Source of the DNA: Nocardiaceae bacterium
GTDB lineage: Bacteria > Actinomycetota > Actinomycetes > Mycobacteriales > Mycobacteriaceae
Direction: 5' to 3'
Assembly: GCA_021372355.1 (NCBI GenBank)
Contig: JAJFUQ010000257.1
Span: 28,437-92,436 of the forward strand
Length of the DNA: 64,000 nucleotides
The notes under the pieces were generated by a model. It did no database searches, was not told the origin of the DNA, and worked only from the letters and a program-made list of their open reading frames with translations. Of this stretch, positions 42,771 through 51,741 are shown piece by piece. The stretch's first letter is position 1; every line of letters begins with the position of its first letter. Made by a program: the position numbers and the translations under genes.

Positions 42771-43832
42771 GTGTCGACCAGGACCCGAGTCCCACGCTCG
42801 CAGCACACAGCAGTTGCACGAAGGCGGCCTCGCGACTCTTGGCTGATACGACTGCAGATCGCGGTCTTCCTCGGACTCGCGGCGGCAATGCTGCCCGGTG
42901 TCGCGCTCGGCGATCCGATGGGCATCGGAGTGCGCATCGTCGAAGTCCCGAAGAATCTCGTCGACGATCCGCGAGCGCAGTCGTACATCATTGACAACGT
43001 TCCCCCCGGAACCACACTCGAACGCCGAATAGCTGTAGAGAACAACACCGGGGGGACCCGGGAGATCAAGGTGTATCCGGTAGCCGCAAAGATCGATTCA
43101 GACGGCGGGTTTTCCGTCATCGATCCCCAGACAAACGAACTGTCCAGTTGGACCACGGTCAACCCACCCGTCCTCATACTGGAGAACGGGCAAGAGGCCA
43201 CGGTCAACGTCACGGTGTCGGTTCCCAAGACTGCAACCGAAAGCGAACGCTACGGTGCCATCCTGGCCGAGGTTTCTTCGGGCGCTCCAACCGGCACGGG
43301 TGTCAAGGTCGTCAATCGCGTCGGCATTCGCATGTATCTGTCCGTTGGCCCGGGCAACGGACCCAGCCCGGACTTCCGTATCGAGTCGATGACACCGAGG
43401 AAGAATCCCAACGGACATCATGAAGTCCTCGTCCATGTGACGAACACCGGGGGGCGCGCCCTTGACCTGAGTGGTCAAATAACGCTCACCGACGGCCCAG
43501 GAGGCCTGTCGCTCCCAACGAAAGAGGGCAGAGGCCCGACTCTCGGACTGACGATGTCCGGTGACGTCCTGTTCGACATGGAAAGCGAACTGCCTGCGGG
43601 GCCTTGGACGGCGAAGGCAACGATCACGAGTGGTCTCATCAGCCACGACGCGCAAGCGAAGATCACGTTCCCCGCTTCCGGCACAGGCGAAACCGTCGGG
43701 ACGCAACCTTCCGGCGGTACGCTCAATTGGCTGATCTGGGTTCTCGGATCAATCAGTGCAGCGGCGATCGCATTGATTGTGTTCCTCCTGCTGCGCACAA
43801 AACGACTGCGGCATCCGCCCGACACTGAATAG
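42771..43832 (+). CDS. DUF916 / WxL-interacting-like membrane protein
   Basis: The 353-residue protein has a signal peptide ending near ALGD. It carries two Ig-like domains (DUF916-like, residues about 40-165: YIIDNVPPGTTLERRIAVENNTGG; then a domain with LVHVTNTGGRALDLSGQ), a C-terminal membrane helix (LNWLIWVLGSISAAAIALIVFLLL) and a basic tail. In Firmicutes such proteins bind peptidoglycan and WxL proteins. Here it lies between WxL-like genes, supporting the same role. GTG start. Confidence 0.78.
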   Translation: MSTRTRVPRSQHTAVARRRPRDSWLIRLQIAVFLGLAAAMLPGVALGDPMGIGVRIVEVPKNLVDDPRAQSYIIDNVPPGTTLERRIAVENNTGGTREIKVYPVAAKIDSDGGFSVIDPQTNELSSWTTVNPPVLILENGQEATVNVTVSVPKTATESERYGAILAEVSSGAPTGTGVKVVNRVGIRMYLSVGPGNGPSPDFRIESMTPRKNPNGHHEVLVHVTNTGGRALDLSGQITLTDGPGGLSLPTKEGRGPTLGLTMSGDVLFDMESELPAGPWTAKATITSGLISHDAQAKITFPASGTGETVGTQPSGGTLNWLIWVLGSISAAAIALIVFLLLRTKRLRHPPDTE

Positions 43833-43868
43833 ACACGACCGTCCGACTCGCCGCTCAAGGACCCTAAA

Positions 43869-44759
43869 ATGCCCGCCCGACATCCGTTTACGGTCGCCAT
43901 TGCGATCTGGATTGTCGGACTGACCACAACGGTTTCCGCGCCGCTGGCGATTGCGGGCGAGGACTGCGGTGTGAACCCCCACGCCTGTGAAGCGACTGCG
44001 GCCACTGCCCCGCCGAACTCGCCGATAACCCTGCCCGCTGGGCCGACCACGGCGCCCCCCGAGACCGAAACCACCTCCGCCGAACTTCCTACGACGTCGG
44101 CCGAACCCACCTCATCGCCGACGCAGGACACGTCGCCATCGACGACTGAGGTCACGACGACCACGACATCGCCGACGACGCCAACTGAGGTCACGACGAC
44201 TACGACACCGACCCCAGCGTCAACCGGGCCACTAGAAACGACGGCGTCGACCGCGCCGTCCGATACATCGGCTTCGAGCACCGGTGCTGAAACGACTACT
44301 CAAACGGCGACCCCAACATCATCAACACCAACAACGGCAGCGACTTCGGATCTCTCACTGTCGACAAGCACTGCCACGTTGCTTCGCTCCGCCGAGCCAG
44401 GCAGCCCCATTGTGCTGACATTCACGATTACCGTGAACGACCCGCGGCCGTCCGGGCCCGGCTGGCGAGTAACTGCACGCATCTCGTCCATCACGGGACG
44501 GTCAACAGCCACGGTCATCAACGCGAGCACGGTATATTCTTCGGCGTCCACGGCATGCAGTACATCGGCTGGGAACATACCGCTCAGCGCGAGCCAGACC
44601 CCGGTTCAAACCTCTGCAGGACCGTGCTCTACCTCGTGGGCGGTCCAGATTGTTATCACACCATCCGTGGGAGCGGCGGTCGCAGATACGTACAACGCAC
44701 TTGTCGAGCACGACATCGGCCTGCTGGCACCGTCCGCCGTCGCCGCGGGAAGCAGCTAG
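43869..44759 (+). CDS. Exported WxL-like protein with long Thr/Ser/Pro linker
   Basis: The 296-residue protein has an export signal (AIWIVGLTTTVSAPLAIA), a linker of over 110 residues made mainly of Thr, Ser, Pro and Glu, and a C-terminal domain with SGPGWRVTARISSI, two cysteines (STACSTS and GPCSTSW) and YNALVEHDIG. It is the closest relative of the 264-residue protein at 34419. The linker suggests that the domain is held away from the cell through the wall. Confidence 0.7.
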   Translation: MPARHPFTVAIAIWIVGLTTTVSAPLAIAGEDCGVNPHACEATAATAPPNSPITLPAGPTTAPPETETTSAELPTTSAEPTSSPTQDTSPSTTEVTTTTTSPTTPTEVTTTTTPTPASTGPLETTASTAPSDTSASSTGAETTTQTATPTSSTPTTAATSDLSLSTSTATLLRSAEPGSPIVLTFTITVNDPRPSGPGWRVTARISSITGRSTATVINASTVYSSASTACSTSAGNIPLSASQTPVQTSAGPCSTSWAVQIVITPSVGAAVADTYNALVEHDIGLLAPSAVAAGSS

Positions 44760-44813
44760 TCTGGTCGTCACGGCATCGTCGCGACAGAACGGATCTGATA
44801 GGAAGCGAATCTC

Positions 44814-45377
44814 GTGAGTGCTACACGGCGTTCGATTGGAAGCGCTGGACTGACAGCGCTCCTGTTGATAGCCTGCGGACCCGCCGCCGTGGCTCAAACC
44901 CCGGTGGGTACGCCCCTGACGTTTTCCTTCACCTCGGGCGCACTGAACATCAACGTACCCGCGGGGGTCACCCTGGACAACTCGGCAAACTCGCTGAAGT
45001 ACGGGAACCCGACTTCAGCACCGACGATGGCGATTGAAATCATCGACGACCGGGGTGGGGTTCTCGTCAGTTACACACTGAGCGTCAAAATGACTAACTT
45101 CGTCAACGGGTCTGCGTCAGTAGCCGCCTCCAACGTCACGTACACGAGTCAGGCCGGTATCGCCGACTCGTCGCCATACGACCTTCTGCACCTCTACGCT
45201 CCCGCGGTAATCCCCGGCAATACACTCACGCTCTCGAACGTTAGTACGAACGTCGCATCGTCCTCGGCGTTGACCGGGAAGACAGCAACCATCGTCAAAG
45301 CCTCGGTGTCGACCCCCGTTTCAAATTTCACGGTCGCCGGAACCTACTCCGCGGTGCTGACCCATACCGTGGTCTGA
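44814..45377 (+). CDS. Exported WxL-like protein, short form 2
   Basis: The 187-residue protein has a signal peptide (ALLLIACGPAAVA, with a possible lipobox Cys) and a beta-rich mature part ending YSAVLTHTVV. It shares KMTNFVNG, TYTSQAGIADSSPYDL and the ending with the 189-residue protein at 42156 (KLTNFVNT, KYSSTAGVAAPAPYDL), so the two are paralogues. The first Trp of the WxL pair is missing. AGGAAG precedes the GTG start. Confidence 0.72.
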   Translation: MSATRRSIGSAGLTALLLIACGPAAVAQTPVGTPLTFSFTSGALNINVPAGVTLDNSANSLKYGNPTSAPTMAIEIIDDRGGVLVSYTLSVKMTNFVNGSASVAASNVTYTSQAGIADSSPYDLLHLYAPAVIPGNTLTLSNVSTNVASSSALTGKTATIVKASVSTPVSNFTVAGTYSAVLTHTVV

Positions 45378-45481
45378 GGACGCGCTGTCTTTTGACTTTT
45401 TCTGTCCCAGTAAGCCATTCGCTTTTTCAAGGTCATCTCACGAGGTCCGTGCGACACCGCTGTGGTTAGTTCGCGAGGAAG

Positions 45482-45510
45482 TTGCAACCGACCCGTTATC
45501 GCACTAGCTT
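45482..45510 (+). promoter_or_regulatory. Candidate promoter for the LPQTG protein
   Basis: TTGCAA (45482-45487) and TAGCTT (45505-45510) are 17 bases apart, about 60 bases before the start codon; a good match to housekeeping promoter geometry. Confidence 0.45.
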
Positions 45511-45569
45511 TCTCTGTGGTTGGGGGCGGGGGTCGTTAACACCAACCCAGTTCAAAGCGAAAGAGTGTT

Positions 45570-46298
45570 ATGGGCAACATGAAAAACGTTCTGATCAAGG
45601 CCGCCGCTGTTCCTGCCGCCGCTGCTTTCCTTCTCATTGGTGCCGGCGCCGCAGTTGCAGTGCCTGTTGGGCTTGACGCACCCAACCCGGCGTTGGAGGC
45701 CGGCGGTAACGCAGACGTCCAGGCAGCGGTCGCTGACGTGGCCAAGGCTGCCGACGACGCCGGAGACGACGGCATCGTTACGGCCGCTTCCGCTGGAGCA
45801 CAGGGAGGTGGCCAGCTCGCAGGCGGCGCTGCTGCCGCCGGTGGCCAGCTCGCAGGCGGCGCTGCTGCCGCCGGTGGCGCTGCCGACTTCGGAGTCACGG
45901 TTCCGACCCACGACTTCGACTTCGGGGTCACGGTTCCGAACCCGGGCTTCGACTTCGGCGTCACCGTTCCGACGCACGACTTCGGCGGATTCCACGGGGG
46001 TATCAACGGCGGTATTAACGGTGGCGTCCACGGTGGTCTGCACCTGGATGGCGCCCTCCTCGCTGGGTTGTTCGGACTCATCCTCCACGGCGGCGGTCAC
46101 GGCCACGAGCCTGCCCCGTGCAAGCCGGTTCACGTTGTCACCGAGGCCAAGGCCAAGGACACGACGGTCGTCTACACCTCGGCCAGCAAGTCGCTGCCGC
46201 AGACCGGTGTTCCGGCTGCTGCACTCGCGGGTGCCGGAATCGCCACCATCGCCGCTGGCGCTGGTGTCACCTACCTCGCTCGTCGTCGCGAGGCGTAA
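45570..46298 (+). CDS. LPQTG-anchored Gly/Ala-rich surface protein
   Basis: The 242-residue protein has a signal peptide, an Ala/Gly-rich body containing two exact GGQLAGGAAAA units, three FGVTVP repeats (DFGVTVPTHDF type), a Gly/His-rich stretch (GGINGGINGGVHGG), and a complete sorting signal: LPQTG, a hydrophobic helix and the basic tail ARRREA. It is the only LPxTG protein in the window and sits directly upstream of a class E sortase, its likely partner. Codon use fits high expression. Confidence 0.88.
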   Translation: MGNMKNVLIKAAAVPAAAAFLLIGAGAAVAVPVGLDAPNPALEAGGNADVQAAVADVAKAADDAGDDGIVTAASAGAQGGGQLAGGAAAAGGQLAGGAAAAGGAADFGVTVPTHDFDFGVTVPNPGFDFGVTVPTHDFGGFHGGINGGINGGVHGGLHLDGALLAGLFGLILHGGGHGHEPAPCKPVHVVTEAKAKDTTVVYTSASKSLPQTGVPAAALAGAGIATIAAGAGVTYLARRREA

Positions 46299-46329
46299 GT
46301 AACCCGCGTGTGCGCACACTCGGTTGAGA

Positions 46330-46372
46330 GCCGGGAGCGAGCCCGTAAGGGCCGCTCCCGGCTTTCTCTTTT
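46330..46372 (+). terminator. Rho-independent terminator after the LPQTG gene
   Basis: A 10-bp GC-rich stem (46330-46339 with 46353-46362), with a further inner GCCC/GGGC stem, is followed by TTTCTCTTTT. This is the clearest intrinsic terminator shape in the window. It lies between the LPQTG gene and the proposed sortase start at 46398. Confidence 0.8.
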
Positions 46373-46397
46373 CGCGCAGGGTGTCGGAGAGCTCTTG

Positions 46398-47081
46398 ATG
46401 ACGCTCGGCACCCTGGTTCTGTTGTTCGCCGGCTATGTCACGTGGGGTACCGACTTCCGGAACGCGACACATCAGAACGACCTGTCTTCGGCGCTTCACA
46501 ACGCGTGGATGACGCCTGCGGCTCCGGACGGACCGCCCGCGGTCATCTCCCCGGACACCCCGAACGGCTCCCCTGTGGCGGTCATCTGGATTCCGTCATT
46601 CGGAAAGGACTACCACCAGACCATCGTCGAAGGCGTCGACCTCTCCGACCTCGAACTCGGGCCCGGCCACTACCCCGGCAGCGCGAGCCCCGGCGAGGTG
46701 GGCAACTTCTCGGTGGCAGGCCACCGCACCGGCAACGGCGCTCCCTTCGACGACTTGCCGAACCTCAAAGCCGGCGCGTTCATCGTCGTGGAAATGAAGG
46801 ACTACTACTACACGTACCGAGTCCTCGGCGACCGGGCGACGGGCGATGCCACCGTGCCGGATGCCCAAGGAATACCGGGAAAGGTGATCGTCGACCCGTC
46901 GCACGTGGACGTCGTCGCACCGGTGCCCGAGAATCCGACGGCTCAGCCGACGCGGCCCCTCATCACCCTCACGACGTGCGATCCCTGGTGGTCCGGCGAG
47001 AACCGCCTGATCATCCACGGCGAGCTCGACGGAGCCCCCTGGCCGAAGTCGCAGGGCCTGCCGCCTGCACTGAAGGGATAG
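46398..47081 (+). CDS. Class E sortase
   Basis: A sortase with an N-terminal membrane helix, the catalytic His in VAGHRTGNGAPF, the catalytic Cys in ITLTTCDPWWSGENR and the following Arg. Class E enzymes anchor surface proteins in high-GC Gram-positives. I chose the ATG at 46398 (227 residues), which has GGAGAG six bases upstream. An in-frame GTG at 46308 would add 30 residues but would place a strong terminator inside the gene. It links to the LPQTG protein and the WxL-like locus, and overlaps no gene. Confidence 0.85.
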   Translation: MTLGTLVLLFAGYVTWGTDFRNATHQNDLSSALHNAWMTPAAPDGPPAVISPDTPNGSPVAVIWIPSFGKDYHQTIVEGVDLSDLELGPGHYPGSASPGEVGNFSVAGHRTGNGAPFDDLPNLKAGAFIVVEMKDYYYTYRVLGDRATGDATVPDAQGIPGKVIVDPSHVDVVAPVPENPTAQPTRPLITLTTCDPWWSGENRLIIHGELDGAPWPKSQGLPPALKG

Positions 47082-47085
47082 CGAC

Positions 47086-47238
47086 ATGTACGGATGGATC
47101 TGGCACAAGTTGCCGGGAACCACGGCGCTCAAGGCGGTGCAGGTGCTCGTGTTCGTCGCGGTCGCCCTCGCGCTGCTGTGGTTCTACGTGTTCCCGTGGA
47201 TTGAGCACACGCTGCCGCTCAATGCCGTGACGGTCTGA
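47086..47238 (+). CDS. 50-residue single-helix membrane protein
   Basis: A short gene starting four bases after the sortase stop. The product begins MYGWIWHKLPG, has one membrane helix (VQVLVFVAVALALLWFYVF) and ends PLNAVTV. Similar tiny proteins follow class E sortase genes in other actinobacteria as far as I recall, so it may be a sortase accessory protein. A strong terminator follows, supporting it as the last gene of the unit. Confidence 0.75.
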   Translation: MYGWIWHKLPGTTALKAVQVLVFVAVALALLWFYVFPWIEHTLPLNAVTV

Positions 47239-47247
47239 CGCCACACA

Positions 47248-47293
47248 CAAAGAAGCGGCCAGTCTCAGAAGTCTGAGACTGGCCGCTTCTTTG
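47248..47293. terminator. Bidirectional terminator between sortase and secG units
   Basis: A perfect inverted repeat with arms of about 22 bases (AAAGAAGCGGCCAGTCTCAG and its complement) runs from 47248 to 47293. A-runs and T-runs at the ends allow it to stop transcription from both converging units. Confidence 0.9.
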
Positions 47294-47304
47294 GGTTTAG
47301 AGGA

Positions 47305-47538
47305 TTACTTGAACTTGATCTCGAGGCCGACGCCGATAATCGCGATGAGCCACATCGCACCGACGAAGTACGTCACACGGTCGAGGTTCTTTTCCACGAC
47401 CGTCGAACCCGAGAGGCTCGACTGAACACCGCCACCGAAGAGGCTCGACAGACCGCCACCCTTGGCGCGGTGCAGAAGAACCAGCAGGATGAGCAGAACG
47501 CTGGTGATGACCAGCACGATGTTCAGGAACAGCGTCAT
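47305..47538 (-). CDS. secG: Preprotein translocase subunit SecG
   Basis: A 77-residue protein with two membrane helices joined by the conserved loop HRAKGGGLSSLFGGG. SecG associates with SecYE and helps protein export. It follows tpiA by 32 bases; the tpiA-secG order is conserved in actinobacteria. Confidence 0.95.
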   Translation of the reverse strand: MTLFLNIVLVITSVLLILLVLLHRAKGGGLSSLFGGGVQSSLSGSTVVEKNLDRVTYFVGAMWLIAIIGVGLEIKFK

Positions 47539-47570
47539 GGTGGATACCTTACCGGGTTCGTATCTGTGCT

Positions 47571-48359
47571 CTAGCCAGCGACCTCGGCCGTTGCGGCGGC
47601 CGCGCACAACTTCGCGAACTCGTCGCCCTTGAGCGACGCGCCGCCGACCAATCCACCGTCGACGTCCGGCTGGGCCACGAGGTCGGCCACATTCGCCGAG
47701 TTGACCGAGCCGCCATACAGAACACGGACTCCCCCAGCAACCTCGGCACCTGCTAGCTCGACGAGAGTTGAACGGATCGCCGCGCACACCTCCTGTGCAT
47801 CCTCCGGAGTCGCGACTTCACCGGTACCGATCGCCCACACGGGTTCATAGGCGATGACCACCTTGGCGATCTCGTCCGCCTTGAGGCCCGCCAGCGACCC
47901 CTTCAAGCTCGCGACGCAATAGGCCACGTGCTCACCCGACTGCCGGATCGACAGAGCCTCACCGACGCACACAATCGGGGTCAGGCCGTGGCGCAGCGCT
48001 GCCTTGGCCTTGTTGAGGACGATCTCGTCCGTCTCGCCGTGCATCGCGCGCCGCTCCGAGTGACCCACCACGACGTACGTACAGCCGAGCTTGGCGAGCA
48101 TCGCACCGCTGACTTCGCCCGTGTAGGCACCCGAGTCGTGCATCGAGACGTCTTGCGCACCGAACGTCAGGCGGAGGCGGTCACCTTCGATGACCGATTG
48201 CACGCTGCGGATATCGGTGAAGGGCGGGATGACCGACACGTCGACCAGGTCGTAGAACCGGTCCGGCAGTGAGAACGCCACCTGTTGCACCAAGGCGATG
48301 GCCTCGAGGTGATTGAGGTTCATCTTCCAGTTGCCCGCGATGAGCCGCTTGGGTGCCAC
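47571..48359 (-). CDS. tpiA: Triosephosphate isomerase
   Basis: A 262-residue TIM barrel starting with AGNWKMNLNHLEA, with catalytic His in VVGHSERR, catalytic Glu in VIAYEPVWAIGTG and phosphate loop VLYGGSVNSAN. It interconverts dihydroxyacetone phosphate and glyceraldehyde-3-phosphate. It forms the gap-pgk-tpiA-secG glycolytic unit. Confidence 0.97.
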   Translation of the reverse strand: MAPKRLIAGNWKMNLNHLEAIALVQQVAFSLPDRFYDLVDVSVIPPFTDIRSVQSVIEGDRLRLTFGAQDVSMHDSGAYTGEVSGAMLAKLGCTYVVVGHSERRAMHGETDEIVLNKAKAALRHGLTPIVCVGEALSIRQSGEHVAYCVASLKGSLAGLKADEIAKVVIAYEPVWAIGTGEVATPEDAQEVCAAIRSTLVELAGAEVAGGVRVLYGGSVNSANVADLVAQPDVDGGLVGGASLKGDEFAKLCAAAATAEVAG

Positions 48360-48406
48360 GAGATCTTCCTCCGTCGCGCTTGTAGGAGTTCTAACCGAGA
48401 ACTGTT

Positions 48407-49615
48407 CTAGCCCAGGACAGAGATACCCGGGAGCTCCTTGCCCTCCAGGTATTCCAGCGAAGCACCACCACCGGTCGAAATGTGGCTGAAGCCGTCCTCC
48501 GGAAGTCCGAGCGAGCGAACTGCCGCCGCGGAGTCACCGCCGCCGACGACCGTGAACGCGCCGTCCTTCGTCGCGTCGATGAGCGATTGAGCGACAGCGC
48601 GCGTACCGGCGGCGAAGTTCGGGAACTCGAAGACACCCATCGGGCCGTTCCAGAAGATCGTCTTTGCCGCACGCAGCACTGCCGCAAAGCGCTCGCCCGA
48701 CTCCGGTCCGATGTCCAGGCCCATCCAGCCGTCCGGGATCTCCTCGGCCGACACGGTCTTGAACTGCGCGTCGGCCGCGAACCCGTCCGCGACGACGATG
48801 TCGCGCGGCAGGTGCAGCACGTCGCCGTAGCGATCGAGCAGGTCCTTGCAGGTCTCGATCATCTCCTTCTCGAGGAGCGAATTCCCCACCGAATAGCCCT
48901 GCGCCGCAAGGAAGGTGAAGCACATACCGCCACCGATGACGAGTGTGTCGACCTTCGGCGCGAGAGCCTCGATGACCGCGAGCTTGTCCGACACCTTCGA
49001 ACCACCGAGAACGACCGCGTACGGACGCTCCGGGTCTTCCGTGAGCTTCGACAGCACGTCGACCTCGGCCGCAACCAGTCCGCCCGCGTAGTGCGGGAGC
49101 AACTGCGCGACGTCGTAGACGGAAGCCTGCTTCCTGTGCACGACGCCGAACCCGTCAGAGACGAACGCACCGTCGTCGCCGACCAGATCGACGAGCGCCA
49201 TGGCGAGGCGCTTGCGCACGGCATCGTCCTTGCTCGTCTCGCGAGCGTCGAAACGGATGTTCTCCAGGAGGAGGACGTCACCGTCGGTGAGGCCCTCCGA
49301 CCGGGCAAGGGCATCCTGGCCGACGACGTCGCCGGCGAGCTGGACGTTGCGCCCGAGGACTTCGCTCAGCTTCGCCGCGACCGGCGCCAACGAGAACTTC
49401 GGGTCCGGTTCGCCCTTGGGGCGGCCGAGGTGAGCGGTGACGACGACCTTTGCACCCGCCTCGACCAGCGCCTTGATGGTCGGTGCCGACGCAAGGATGC
49501 GGCCCGGGTCGGTGATCGCACCATCGGCGAGCGGCACGTTCAGGTCAGAGCGAACGAGGACCCCACGGCCCTCCACGCCTTCTGCCAACAGGTCCGCAAG
49601 GGTCTTGACTGCCAC
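48407..49615 (-). CDS. pgk: Phosphoglycerate kinase
   Basis: A 402-residue kinase with GVLVRSDLNVPL, VVTAHLGRPKG, LGGSKVSDKL, IFWNGPMGVFE and the ATP-site VVGGGDSAAAV. It makes ATP and 3-phosphoglycerate. It lies 37 bases after gap and 47 before tpiA, in one operon. Confidence 0.97.
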   Translation of the reverse strand: MAVKTLADLLAEGVEGRGVLVRSDLNVPLADGAITDPGRILASAPTIKALVEAGAKVVVTAHLGRPKGEPDPKFSLAPVAAKLSEVLGRNVQLAGDVVGQDALARSEGLTDGDVLLLENIRFDARETSKDDAVRKRLAMALVDLVGDDGAFVSDGFGVVHRKQASVYDVAQLLPHYAGGLVAAEVDVLSKLTEDPERPYAVVLGGSKVSDKLAVIEALAPKVDTLVIGGGMCFTFLAAQGYSVGNSLLEKEMIETCKDLLDRYGDVLHLPRDIVVADGFAADAQFKTVSAEEIPDGWMGLDIGPESGERFAAVLRAAKTIFWNGPMGVFEFPNFAAGTRAVAQSLIDATKDGAFTVVGGGDSAAAVRSLGLPEDGFSHISTGGGASLEYLEGKELPGISVLG

Positions 49616-49652
49616 CAGCTCTACTCTCTGTCCGAAGTTCCAGGATTACTGC

Positions 49653-50672
49653 TCAGAGCGACTTTCCCACGAGGCCGATGAGGTCGACCAGACGGTTGCT
49701 GTAGCCCCACTCGTTGTCGTACCACGAGACGACCTTTGCCTGGTCGCCAATGACCTTCGTCAGTCCCGAGTCGTACAGGCTCGAGTGCGGATCGGTGACG
49801 ATGTCGCTGGACACGATCTCTTCGTCGTAGTAACGCAGGATGCCCTTCATGGGACCGTCCGCGGCCGCGCGCATGGCGGCGTGAATGTCGGCGACGCTCG
49901 CGGCGTTCGTCAACTGGACGGTCAGGTCGGTGATCGAACCGGTGGGCACCGGCACGCGCAGGGCGTAGCCGTCGAGCTTGCCCTTGAGCTCCGGCAGCAC
50001 CAAGCCGATCGCCTTTGCCGCGCCAGTGCTGGTCGGCACGATGTTCAGCGCAGCGGCACGACCACGGCGAAGGTCCTTGTGTGGGCCGTCCAGCAGGTTC
50101 TGGTCCTGCGTGTAGGCGTGAACGGTCGTCATGAAGCCTTTGACGATGCCGAACTCAGAGTGGAGTACCTTCGCGATCGGGCCGAGGCAGTTCGTCGTGC
50201 ACGAGGCGTTCGAGATGATGTTCTGGCTGCCGTCGTACTGGTCGTCGTTCACGCCCATGACGATCGTGATGTCTTCGTCAGTGGCGGGGGCCGAGATGAT
50301 GACCTTCTTGGCGCCGGCGTCCAGGTGGCCCTGTGCCTTCGCGCGAGCGGTGAAGATACCCGTCGACTCGACCACGACGTCGACGCCGAGGTCTCCCCAT
50401 GGGAGCGCCGCGGGCCCTTCCTTGACCGACAGCGCCTTGACCTTCTGATCGCCGACGACGATCGTGTCCGCGCCTTCGAGGCTCACCGGCTTGTCGAGGC
50501 GGCCGAGGATGGAGTCGAACTTGAGCAGATGCGCAAGGTGGTGATTGTCGGTGAGGTCGTTCACGGCAACGATCTCGATATCGGTTGTGCCCTTGGCCTT
50601 TTGAGCTTCCACCGCACGGAAGAGATTCCGCCCGATGCGGCCGAAGCCGTTGATTCCTACACGGACCGTCAC
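49653..50672 (-). CDS. gap: Glyceraldehyde-3-phosphate dehydrogenase
   Basis: A 339-residue enzyme with NAD loop VGINGFGRIGRNLFRA, catalytic Cys in SNASCTTNCLGPIAKV, and the substrate loop HAYTQDQNLLDGPH. The aspartate-like NAD-specific region is VNDLTD. GAGGAG lies upstream of the GTG start. It is the first gene of the glycolytic operon. Confidence 0.97.
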   Translation of the reverse strand: MTVRVGINGFGRIGRNLFRAVEAQKAKGTTDIEIVAVNDLTDNHHLAHLLKFDSILGRLDKPVSLEGADTIVVGDQKVKALSVKEGPAALPWGDLGVDVVVESTGIFTARAKAQGHLDAGAKKVIISAPATDEDITIVMGVNDDQYDGSQNIISNASCTTNCLGPIAKVLHSEFGIVKGFMTTVHAYTQDQNLLDGPHKDLRRGRAAALNIVPTSTGAAKAIGLVLPELKGKLDGYALRVPVPTGSITDLTVQLTNAASVADIHAAMRAAADGPMKGILRYYDEEIVSSDIVTDPHSSLYDSGLTKVIGDQAKVVSWYDNEWGYSNRLVDLIGLVGKSL

Positions 50673-50763
50673 AGTTCACTCCTCAAGAGATCGTTGATGA
50701 GACGAAAATCACCTTAGTGGGGAAGGTCGTGCGTTGACGATGCCCGGCCGTGGGCGGGTCGAA

Positions 50764-51741
50764 TCAAGCCTCGTCGAGCAGCTCCGGCGTGACCACGGCT
50801 TCGGTGTCCGGAATTCCCAGGTCGGCGGCGCGACGGTCGGCCATCGACAGAAGACGCCTTATACGGCCGGCAACAGCGTCCTTCGTCATCGGCGGGTCGG
50901 CGAGTTGACCGAGTTCCTCGAGCGAAGCCTGACGGTGCTGTACCCGTAGCTGGCCGGCCGCAGCGAGATGATCCGGGACCTCCTCGCCGAGGATCTCCAG
51001 CGCGCGCTCGACGCGTGCCGCGGCCGCGACGGCGGCACGAGCGGACCGACGCAGGTTGGCGTCGTCGAAGTTGGCGAGACGGTTCGCGGTTGCGCGCACC
51101 TCGCGGCGCATGCGGCGCTCTTCCCAGTGCAGGCGGGTGTCCTGCGCGCCCATGCGGGTGAGGAGGGCTCCGATGGCCTCGCCGTCACGGACGACGACGC
51201 GGTCGGTACCGCGAACTTCGCGGGCCTTCGCCGAGATCCCGAGACGACGCGCAGCTCCGACGAGTGCGAGCGCAGCCTCCGGACCCGGGCAGCTGACCTC
51301 GAGAGCCGACGAACGGCCGGGTTCGGTGAGCGAACCGTGCGCGAGGAACGCACCACGCCAGGCGGCCTCGGCGTCGGCGATGCTGCCGCCGACGACCTGT
51401 GCCGGAAGTCCACGCACGGGGCGACCACGAAGATCGAGCAGTCCCGTTTGACGTGCGAGAGCCTCGCCCTCCTTGGCCACGCGAACGACGTACCGCGAAC
51501 TCTTGCGCAGTCCCCCGGCACCGATGACGTGCACGTCCGACGTGAAGCCGTACAGCTCGTGGATCTCGCGCCGCAGGCGCCGAGCAATGGCACCGAGATC
51601 GACCTCGGCCTCGACCACGACGCGGCCGCCGACGATGTGCAAACCGCCGGCGAAACGCAACAGTGCGGCGAGCTCAGCCCGCCGGCACGACTGTTGCGTC
51701 ACGTTCAGGCGGCTCAGCTCGTCCTTTACCTCGGTCGTCAT
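50764..51741 (-). CDS. whiA: Sporulation/division regulator WhiA
   Basis: A 325-residue protein with an N-terminal LAGLIDADG-like fold (LLRFAGGLHIVGGRVVVEAE; WRGAFLAHGSLTEPGRSSALEV) and a C-terminal helix-turn-helix (LADPPMTKDAVAGRIRRLLSMA). WhiA controls cell-division and differentiation genes in actinobacteria. The ATG at 51741 overlaps the yvcK stop (ATGA); a GTG at 51747 is also open. Confidence 0.96.
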   Translation of the reverse strand: MTTEVKDELSRLNVTQQSCRRAELAALLRFAGGLHIVGGRVVVEAEVDLGAIARRLRREIHELYGFTSDVHVIGAGGLRKSSRYVVRVAKEGEALARQTGLLDLRGRPVRGLPAQVVGGSIADAEAAWRGAFLAHGSLTEPGRSSALEVSCPGPEAALALVGAARRLGISAKAREVRGTDRVVVRDGEAIGALLTRMGAQDTRLHWEERRMRREVRATANRLANFDDANLRRSARAAVAAAARVERALEILGEEVPDHLAAAGQLRVQHRQASLEELGQLADPPMTKDAVAGRIRRLLSMADRRAADLGIPDTEAVVTPELLDEA

